From DASSYK01 sp036258315 (lineage in GTDB: Bacteria > Actinomycetota > Thermoleophilia > Solirubrobacterales > 70-9), in assembly GCA_036258315.1 (NCBI GenBank), contig DATADX010000005.1, forward strand, positions 1-37,062: a stretch of DNA of 37,062 nt, read 5' to 3'. The position numbers and the translations under genes were made by a program. Each line of letters opens with the position of its first letter. The first letter of the stretch is position 1. Positions 31,652 to 37,062 of the stretch are shown one piece after another. The notes below the pieces were generated by a model. The model was given only the letters and a program-made list of their open reading frames with translations. It had not been told where the DNA came from and did no database searches.

Positions 31652-31909
31652 CTACTCACCGGATATGGCCTGCCGGGGCGCCGGCGATGCCGCGCTTGTC
31701 GCCGGCCAGCTCAGCTCGAACTCGAGCTCGACGCGGTCGGACTTCGACCGGGCCTTCCGCTCCAGGACCAGCTCATCCGGGAGGGCGACCTCCTCGCCGT
31801 CCAATTTCAGCGTCCCGCCCGTGGTCAGGGCAAAGGCGACATCGGTCAGGCGCTCCGCCGCCTGCTGGCTGGACAGTCTTTCCCTCTCCTCGTGCTTGAA
31901 GTCGCGCAT
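31652..31909 (-). CDS. Amphi-Trp domain protein
   Basis: An 85-residue protein with the amphi-Trp pattern. An amphipathic first helix, SSQQAAERLTDVAFALTTGG, is followed by LKLDGEEVALPDEL, VLERKARSK and the closing VELEFELSWP, whose final Trp gives the family its name. AGGAGG lies 5 nt before the ATG at 31909. Function of the family is not established to my knowledge. The 22 C-terminal residues after the Trp are low-complexity. It shares its strand with the HdeD-like gene but 344 nt and a strong hairpin separate them. Confidence 0.8.
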   Translation of the reverse strand: MRDFKHEERERLSSQQAAERLTDVAFALTTGGTLKLDGEEVALPDELVLERKARSKSDRVELEFELSWPATSAASPAPRQAISGE

Positions 31910-32253
31910 TGGTCCTCCTCCGTGTGGTCGGCCGGCATCTGCAGCCAGTCCGCCGATTAACGCGCCAGCCGGGGTGAGCTGTCCTCACTCGATTCATGTG
32001 ATTCGTGCTCAGGCCGGCGAGAGAGACACTGCCCGCCGGCCGATGCCGGCGATCAGGAGGAATAGCCGTAGCCGTGGCCGACAGAGCCCAGCTCGGGGAC
32101 GCGAGATTTCCGCGGAGCGGAAGTCGCGGGTTCGTGCGCAGGCGACCTGACCGCTCGCGACCCGCCTGCTCGCTGCTCACCACGTCAGAGGGGGGAACGC
32201 GTCCCCCTCTGACGTGGCTCTCCTTCGGCGTCCGGGCAGGCTTTGCCGCGGCG
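31910..32253. other. 344-bp intergenic region with a hairpin, no convincing gene
   Basis: This region separates the HdeD-like stop from the amphi-Trp start. It contains a 15-bp perfect hairpin near its right end (32180-32217). A short inverted pair GCCGGCG/CGCCGGC lies around 32013-32040. AGGAGG at about 32055 is followed by no plausible protein. Open frames crossing the region run through the hairpin and are Arg-rich; they were not accepted. Confidence 0.5.
32180..32217 (-). terminator. 15-bp perfect hairpin downstream of the HdeD-like gene
   Basis: CCACGTCAGAGGGGG (32180-32194) and its exact complement (32203-32217) enclose an 8-nt loop. It starts 36 nt past the HdeD-like stop on the minus strand. 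No T-tract follows, but stability is very high. It may be a terminator or a copy of a dispersed palindromic repeat. Confidence 0.6.
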
Positions 32254-32883
32254 CTACAGCTGCTTGTTCACCTCGCGTATCTGGAACGCCCGCACGATGT
32301 CCACGATGCCTTCCATCAGCGCCCAGATCCCGGCGAATACGAGCAGGATGTAGACCTTGGTGGTGAAGAACTGGCCGGCGGTCCAGAAGGCAACGGCCGT
32401 CATCAGGATGCCGGAGATCAGGCCGAGCCACCAGAGCTGGTTGATCGACCTCTCCAGGAAGGCGCGAGCCATCCACCAGATGGCGATCAGCAGGAACAGG
32501 AAGCCGAGGGTGTCGGCAAGCGCGGCGAACGTGTCCTCCGGGCTGATGAAGCAGATCACCGCGGCGACGAGGAACAGCACGCCGAATAGCCCCGCGACCC
32601 AGCGCCAGGCGGTGGATATCTGTGCCGCCTCGAGGGCCTCGCGCGGAGCGGCCGCGAGGACGATGTTCGTGATGCCGGCGAAGGTGAACATGAGGCCGAC
32701 GAGGACGCCGACCGTGGTGACCGAAGCCTGGTCGAACTGGAGCAGGACCACCGAGATGATGATCCAGGCGATCCCGACGACGAGCCAGAGCCACCAGTTG
32801 CTGGTGATCTTGCGTGCCGGCTCGGCGAACTCCGAAGGAATCGGTGGGGCTTCGAAACGGGGTCCTGCCGCCTGTTCACTCAT
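32254..32883 (-). CDS. HdeD family (DUF308) membrane protein
   Basis: A 209-residue protein with six hydrophobic helices in three pairs, the DUF308/HdeD layout: WWLWLVVGIAWIIISVVLLQF (about 30-50, quoted in part), TVGVLVGLMFTFAGITNIVL, WVAGLFGVLFLVAAVICFI, TLGFLFLLIAIWWMARAFL, WWLGLISGILMTAVAFWTAG and VYILLVFAGIWALMEGIVDI. E. coli HdeD helps acid resistance at high cell density; here only membrane stress function can be suggested. AGGAGGAGCTA before the ATG at 32883 is a strong ribosome site. It stands alone between the LuxR regulator and a hairpin. Confidence 0.88.
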   Translation of the reverse strand: MSEQAAGPRFEAPPIPSEFAEPARKITSNWWLWLVVGIAWIIISVVLLQFDQASVTTVGVLVGLMFTFAGITNIVLAAAPREALEAAQISTAWRWVAGLFGVLFLVAAVICFISPEDTFAALADTLGFLFLLIAIWWMARAFLERSINQLWWLGLISGILMTAVAFWTAGQFFTTKVYILLVFAGIWALMEGIVDIVRAFQIREVNKQL

Positions 32884-33026
32884 TAGCTCCTCCTAACGTG
32901 GGGATCGAGACAACACACACTTTCATGGGCGGCGAGGACTCTCAAGCCGAAAGGGGTGAGCCGTCATCACACGGTTTGAGTGATCTCGTACGCCGGCTAT
33001 GAGGTGCCGAGGGTGCCGGAGGCGCA

Positions 33027-35822
33027 TTAGCGCACTCGGGCGGGCGCGAGCAGCCCGAGCTCGCGCGCACGATCGACCGCTTCCCTGCGGTTGTGCGCGT
33101 CGAGCTTGGAGTAGATGTGGCGCAGGTGGGTCCGCACCGTATTCGGCGACACGAACAGCTCCGCAGCGATCTCCGGTGCCTTCAGGTTGCTCGGCAGGTA
33201 CCTGACGACGCGGAGCTCAGCCTCGCTCAGTTCCTCCAGCATCGGCGCGGCCTCGCCGCGGGAGGTGGGCGACGACCCGCCCAGGACGTCCAGGATCTGG
33301 GAGAGCAGGCTGGCGTGTGCCGTGCTGTGCCTCGGATGGCGCTCCAGCAGATCGCGGACCGGGGCGAGCGCAAACGGCAGGATGATCCCGTCGGGCTCCG
33401 CGAGCTCAAGCGCCCGCTCCAGCGACGCCTCCGCGGCGTGCCGGTCGCCGAGCTCGTCGCGGGCCGCGGCGTCGTACAGGAGGGCCTCGATCGACTCCAT
33501 CCGTGGGTCAACCTGCCAGGAAACCTCGGAGGAGCCCTCGATCACCGGGGCCAGCACGTCCACAGCCTGCTCGGGGCTGTCCTCCGCCAGGTGGACCTGC
33601 GCGCCGGCGATTCGCCCGAAGGCCGAGTCGCGCTCTGTGGGGCGGAGCTCGCCGAGCGCGGCCCGTGCAGGAGCCATCTCGCCAATCCGCGCCCGCACCT
33701 GCACGATCCGTCCCCGCGGGTCGATCGTCACGTCCTCGCTCAGAAGGGCCCTCATCTGCTCCGTCTGCCGGAACGCCGCGAGCGCGTCCTCGAGCCGGCC
33801 CTGCCCAAAGCGCAGCATTCCCCACGCGTACCGGACAACAAGCTCGGTCACGTGGGTCCCCTCCCTGGCGAGCGCGCGCTCTGCGTGCTTGAGGCGCGGC
33901 TCCGCCTCCTCGAAGCGGCCGAGGCAGACCAGCTCGGAACCGAGGAAGGCGAGGGCGGGAGCGCCTTCGATGGGATCGTCTGCCCACCCGTGAGCCTCGG
34001 CGAGCGCGACCGCTTGCTCGAGGAGCCGTAGCCCGTTGGCGAAGGTCTCTCCGTTCATCCGCACCGCCACCCCCAGATGGGCGAGGGCCCCGATCTCCTG
34101 GTAGGGACGTTCGATTCGGCGCGCCAGCTCGCGCGCCTCCTCGAGGTGACGGACGGCATCAGCAACCTCCCCGGTCCAGAGCTCGACGACGCCGACGGTC
34201 GTGAGCGCCGCAACCTGGTGCTCGGCCAGCTGCGGCATCCCGCCCGCCGGCTGCGCCGCCAGCGCCTCCTCGACCGACCGCTTCGCTTCGCGTGCTTCGG
34301 AGAGATCGCCTCGGCGGCCGGCCTGCCACAGCCTCGTGTAGGCAACCCGGAGCTTGAACAGCGACCGCCGCTCATCCGGCACCGTTCCCGCCTGGCGCTC
34401 GGCGAGCTCAATGTAGCTGGTCACCTCTTCCAGCCGGCGGTCGAACAGGCCGGCGCCCGCGAGTGCGATCGCCAACTCCGGATCCGTCGTCGCGGCCTCC
34501 GCAGGGAAGTCGGCGAGCAGCCCGCGGACCGTCGGCCGGCGCCCATCCAAGAACAGGCTGATGTAGCTGTCGGTCAGCAGGCGCGAGGCGTGCCGCCAAT
34601 CCTCCGCGGCCTGGGCGTGACGAATCGCCTCCACCGGATGCCCGTGTTCGGCGAACCAGGCGGCGGCCTTCCGGTGCAGGGAGTTGATGCTCGCGGGGGC
34701 GGTGCGCCGCAACTCCAGCCGCAGGAGGTCGGCGAACAGCTGGTGGTAGCGAAACCAGGAGCGCGCCGGGTCGAGCGACGTGACGAAGGCGTTCGCCTCC
34801 TCCAGGTCATGCAGGATCCGCTCGGAGCCCGAGCCGCCAGTCAGGAGGTCGGCGAGCGGTCCGCTCACCCGGTCGAGGATCGAGGTCCCCAGCAGCAGTT
34901 GCCGGACCTCCGCCGGCTGGCGGTCGAGTACCTCGGCCACCAGGTAGCCCGCGACCGTGCGCTCGCTGCCTGAGAAATCTCTCACGAACCGCTCGGGGTC
35001 CGGGTGGCCGGTGAGAGACATCGCTGCGAGCCGCAGACCCGCCGCCCACCCCTCGGTCCGCTCGTGTAGCAGCACCAGCGCCTCCTCCGAGAGCGCGGTC
35101 CCGCTCCCCTCGAACAGCTCCCGCGTCTCCTCTCGCGAGAAGGGGAGATCGGTTCCCCGAATCTCTCTCAGCTCACCCGTGAGGCGGAGGCGATGGAGGC
35201 CGAGCTGCGGCTCCTCGCGGCTTGCCAGCACCACCCTGACCTGGGGCGGGATGCGGGCGAGAAAGCGCTCGAGGCACCGGAGCCCCTCGGCTGAGTCGAG
35301 CTCATGCAGATCGTCGATCACGAGCACGAGCGACCCCTCGAGCGATTCCAGGTCGGAGAGCAGACGGTTGACCAGCGCCTCGCCGCGGAACTCCGGCGTC
35401 GGGGCGACCCGCTCGACGAGGTACTTGCCGTCCGCATCGGCGAACGCGTCGATCAGCGACAGCCAGAAATGCTGGGCATCCTGTTCGCCGCGTTCGACTG
35501 CAACCCAGGCGATACGCTCGTCGAGGCCCGCCGCCTCGGCCCACGAGCGGAGCAGCACCGTCTTGCCGCTGCCGGCAGGTCCGCAGACGAGCGCCACCCC
35601 GCCCGGAGGGCACGCCGAGAGCCGCTCGAGCAGTGCGTTGCGGCGGACCAGCCGGCTGCGCGGAGGCAGGCGCTCCCGCCGGGCCTGTGCCGGGACGTCG
35701 GTCCCGTCCTCGGTCGCGCGTGAATCCGGGGCCCACGGAGAGGCGGAGTCGAGACGCCGAACCCTTCCACGCCCCGCTTCGAGGCGGTCCCGGTTGGTGT
35801 TCATCATCGCCCAGCATTTCAT
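33027..35822 (-). CDS. MalT-like large ATP-binding LuxR regulator (LAL family)
   Basis: A 931-residue signal-transduction ATPase. An N-terminal low-complexity region (1-55) precedes an NTPase domain with Walker A GPAGSGKT (81-88) and a Walker B-like LVLVIDDLHELDS (near 168), where the DD of the STAND pattern is visible. A MalT winged-helix/effector region follows, then a long helical repeat domain (about 400-830) of TPR type. The C-terminal LuxR helix-turn-helix is LSEAELRVVRYLPSNLKAPEIAAELFVSPNTVRTHLRHIYSKL (quoted in part here as LFVSPNTVRTHLRHIYSKL). ATGs at 35807 and 35804 are alternative starts, and no ribosome site chooses. The effector and targets are unknown; the divergent coiled-coil gene at 35936 is one candidate target. 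Confidence 0.92.
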   Translation of the reverse strand: MKCWAMMNTNRDRLEAGRGRVRRLDSASPWAPDSRATEDGTDVPAQARRERLPPRSRLVRRNALLERLSACPPGGVALVCGPAGSGKTVLLRSWAEAAGLDERIAWVAVERGEQDAQHFWLSLIDAFADADGKYLVERVAPTPEFRGEALVNRLLSDLESLEGSLVLVIDDLHELDSAEGLRCLERFLARIPPQVRVVLASREEPQLGLHRLRLTGELREIRGTDLPFSREETRELFEGSGTALSEEALVLLHERTEGWAAGLRLAAMSLTGHPDPERFVRDFSGSERTVAGYLVAEVLDRQPAEVRQLLLGTSILDRVSGPLADLLTGGSGSERILHDLEEANAFVTSLDPARSWFRYHQLFADLLRLELRRTAPASINSLHRKAAAWFAEHGHPVEAIRHAQAAEDWRHASRLLTDSYISLFLDGRRPTVRGLLADFPAEAATTDPELAIALAGAGLFDRRLEEVTSYIELAERQAGTVPDERRSLFKLRVAYTRLWQAGRRGDLSEAREAKRSVEEALAAQPAGGMPQLAEHQVAALTTVGVVELWTGEVADAVRHLEEARELARRIERPYQEIGALAHLGVAVRMNGETFANGLRLLEQAVALAEAHGWADDPIEGAPALAFLGSELVCLGRFEEAEPRLKHAERALAREGTHVTELVVRYAWGMLRFGQGRLEDALAAFRQTEQMRALLSEDVTIDPRGRIVQVRARIGEMAPARAALGELRPTERDSAFGRIAGAQVHLAEDSPEQAVDVLAPVIEGSSEVSWQVDPRMESIEALLYDAAARDELGDRHAAEASLERALELAEPDGIILPFALAPVRDLLERHPRHSTAHASLLSQILDVLGGSSPTSRGEAAPMLEELSEAELRVVRYLPSNLKAPEIAAELFVSPNTVRTHLRHIYSKLDAHNRREAVDRARELGLLAPARVR

Positions 35823-35877
35823 GTTTGCGGGCGCGCGCGTGGCGATGGTGACGTGCCGAGGATCACCAAGAATGGAT

Positions 35878-35899
35878 GACGACCGCTCACCCGGTCGTC
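35878..35899 (+). promoter_or_regulatory. 8-bp inverted repeat between the LuxR regulator and the coiled-coil gene
   Basis: GACGACCG (35878-35885) and CGGTCGTC (35892-35899) are exact complements with a 6-nt spacer. The element lies 36 nt before the ATG at 35936 and about 56 nt from the regulator start. It could be an operator or an mRNA leader hairpin. Confidence 0.35.
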
Positions 35900-35935
35900 C
35901 GTCACTCTGCGGCGACGACGACCAAGGAGGTTGAG

Positions 35936-36400
35936 ATGGCTGAGGCCGATGATTTGAGCAAGCTCACGGCCCGCGATGATTTGAGCAAGCTCACGGCCCG
36001 CGCGAAGGAAGCGGAGGACCGGGCGGCAGCTGCGCGACAGAAGGCCAAGGCGGATCTCGAGGCGGACAGGGACAACGCCCGGGCAGTGGGTGAACAGCAA
36101 GCCGAGGATCTGCGCGAGCAGGCCGAGGAGGGCAAGGGGCGGATCTCGGATCGGTGGGCGGATGTGCAGCGAGCCTGGAATGAGGCGATGGCCGGTGTCC
36201 GCGCCGACATCCAGAGCAAGAAGGAGGAGCACGACCTGCACAAGGCTCAGCACAGGGCTGAACGGGCCGAGGACGACGCCCGGTTCGCGATCGACTTCGC
36301 GTACTCGGCGATCGCGGAGGCCGAGTACGCGGTGCTCGACGCCGAGCTCGCGAGGAAGGAGGCGGACGCGCAGTCGAAGGACGCGGGCGCAACCGCCTGA
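35936..36400 (+). CDS. Alanine/glutamate-rich coiled-coil hypothetical protein
   Basis: A 154-residue, highly charged, mostly helical protein with no membrane segment. Heptad-like Ala/Glu/Lys/Arg patterns run through most of it (for example ARAKEAEDRAAAARQKAKAD and KAQHRAERAEDDARFAIDFA). A conserved-looking core, DRWADVQRAWNEAMAGVRAD, contains the only Trp residues. Residues 5-13 and 14-22 are an exact repeat (DDLSKLTAR twice) made by a 27-nt tandem duplication. AAGGAGG stands 5-6 nt before the ATG at 35936, so that start is firm. I have seen similar proteins in actinobacteria without a named function; an LEA-like protective role is possible. A 23-nt tandem repeat follows the stop. Confidence 0.75.
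   Translation: MAEADDLSKLTARDDLSKLTARAKEAEDRAAAARQKAKADLEADRDNARAVGEQQAEDLREQAEEGKGRISDRWADVQRAWNEAMAGVRADIQSKKEEHDLHKAQHRAERAEDDARFAIDFAYSAIAEAEYAVLDAELARKEADAQSKDAGATA
35948..36001 (+). repeat. 27-nt exact tandem duplication in the coiled-coil gene
   Basis: Two identical 27-nt units, 35948-35974 and 35975-36001, encode DDLSKLTAR twice. Identity without any silent change indicates a recent event. Confidence 0.95.
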
Positions 36401-36459
36401 CGCTGCCCACGCGGTGAGCCGGTCGCTGCCCACGCGGTGAGCCGGTGCTCGCTGCCCAC
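36401..36459. repeat. 23-nt tandem repeat just after the coiled-coil gene
   Basis: Units 36401-36423 and 36424-36446 are identical. A third partial unit (CGCTGCCCAC) follows at 36450-36459 after a 3-nt GCT insertion. The repeat begins at the first base after the stop codon of the coiled-coil gene. Confidence 0.9.
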
Positions 36460-36484
36460 TTGATCGGATTGCAGGTTGAGCGCT

Positions 36485-37062
36485 GTGGCTACGAGAAGCT
36501 CCAAAGACCCCGCTCCTAAAGCCGCTGATGAAGGGGGCGGACCCGCGAGGTCTGAGCCGCCGTCGGGGGCACCGTCGGAGGGGAAGCCGCAGTCCGCCGC
36601 AGCTCCGTCGCCATTCCCTCCGATCGCCGATTACGGGTTCCTGTCGAACTGCCATACCGGAGCGCTCGTCGCACCCGACGGCGCCGTCGATTGGCTGTGC
36701 GTGCCGAGCTTCGACTCGCCGAGCATCTTCGGCGGCCTGCTCGATCGCGAGGCCGGGACCTTCCGGGTGGGGCCATTCGGGATCCACGTTCCCAGCACCC
36801 GGAGCTACGAGCCGGGGACGAACACGCTGACAACAACCTGGAACACGCCGACGGGCTGGATCCTGGTCCGCGACGCGCTCACCATGGGTCCGGGGGACGG
36901 CGAGGACGAGGTCACGCCCCACACGCGCCCACCGGCAGACGACGACGCCGACCACATGCTGGTGCGGACGGTCCTCTGCCTCGAGGGAAGCGTCGAGGTC
37001 GAGGTCGTCTGCGCGCCCGTGTTCGACTATGGACGAACCCCAGCGGAGTGGTCCCTGGTCGA
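36485..37062 (+). CDS. Glycoside hydrolase family 15 protein (glucoamylase/trehalase-like), 5' part
   Basis: The frame starts at a GTG at 36485 and is still open at the window end, giving 192 residues. The first 45 or so are a Pro/Ala/Ser-rich linker (DPAPKAADEGGGP onward) without a signal peptide. PPIADYGFLSNCHTGALVAP then DGAVDWLCVPSFDSPSIFGG (about 48-88) is the hallmark N-terminal supersandwich region of bacterial GH15 glucoamylases and trehalases, where the Asp-Trp and FDSP are conserved. The catalytic (alpha/alpha)6 barrel is downstream of the window. The long N-terminal linker is unusual for a cytosolic member. Substrate (trehalose or alpha-glucan) cannot be set from this part. Confidence 0.85.
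   Translation, partial: MATRSSKDPAPKAADEGGGPARSEPPSGAPSEGKPQSAAAPSPFPPIADYGFLSNCHTGALVAPDGAVDWLCVPSFDSPSIFGGLLDREAGTFRVGPFGIHVPSTRSYEPGTNTLTTTWNTPTGWILVRDALTMGPGDGEDEVTPHTRPPADDDADHMLVRTVLCLEGSVEVEVVCAPVFDYGRTPAEWSLV

Noticed and set aside
32005..32183. Possible small genes or RNA in the gap upstream of the hairpin, including a T-loop-like GGTTCGTGC
   Set aside because: No acceptor stem or anticodon arm can be paired for a tRNA, and the frames are Arg-rich and run through the hairpin.
1..37062. CRISPR array, insertion sequences, prophage genes, rRNA or tRNA genes
   Set aside because: No regularly spaced repeats, transposase or phage motifs, or RNA gene signatures were seen on either strand by eye.

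Overview
The window is GC-rich, tightly packed bacterial chromosome that reads as an actinobacterium. The deep-branching class Thermoleophilia (Solirubrobacter/Patulibacter-like) is my best guess. This rests on very high GC in third codon positions, GTG starts, several starts placed 6-7 nt after a -10 element (leaderless style), and actinobacterial-type families (DUF7144, amphi-Trp, PucR/CdaR, MsrA with a C14/C155 pair). The assignment is inference; no rRNA or marker tree is available. I saw no tRNA, rRNA, CRISPR, IS element or prophage.

Layout. (1) 1-5623: tail of a probable PucR-type regulator, a secreted GH25 lysozyme, a small acidic protein, greA, nicotinate phosphoribosyltransferase, a stand-alone receiver protein, and a NarL-type response regulator that converges on a DesK/NarX-type histidine kinase. 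(2) 6015-9170: a copper-type CsoR with its operator and a co-transcribed DUF4396 membrane protein, msrA, a PAP2 phosphatase and a general-stress membrane protein. (3) 13847-8796, minus strand: an operon of a 41-residue membrane peptide (unannotated-size gene), class I PHA synthase, acyl-CoA ligase, a glutaryl-CoA-dehydrogenase-like acyl-CoA dehydrogenase and a Dabb protein. (4) 14757-23402: a PucR/CdaR regulator divergent from an acetone-carboxylase operon (beta subunit; alpha and gamma subunits fused in one chain; acyl-CoA synthetase; DUF7144 protein). (5) 30918-23450, minus strand: an aromatic-degradation operon of two flavoprotein hydroxylases, an extradiol-type VOC protein, an FAH-family hydrolase and a PPOX oxidoreductase, followed by an AI-2E-family transporter and a UPF0104 protein. 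A divergent TetR regulator at 31017 has a palindrome that sits exactly between the -35 and -10 of the operon promoter. (6) 31652-37062: amphi-Trp and HdeD-like stress proteins, a large MalT-like LuxR regulator, a coiled-coil protein with a fresh 27-bp tandem duplication, and the start of a GH15 glucoamylase/trehalase.

How the genes work together. The window describes a heterotrophic soil-type actinobacterium that can hydroxylate and ring-cleave aromatics, may carboxylate acetone (or a similar ketone) to acetoacetate and activate acids to CoA esters, and may store carbon as polyhydroxyalkanoate. The most unusual item is the 931-residue alpha-gamma acetone carboxylase fusion. Its gamma part has lost most of the zinc-ribbon cysteines I remember for that subunit, while the alpha part keeps the His/Asp/His metal site.
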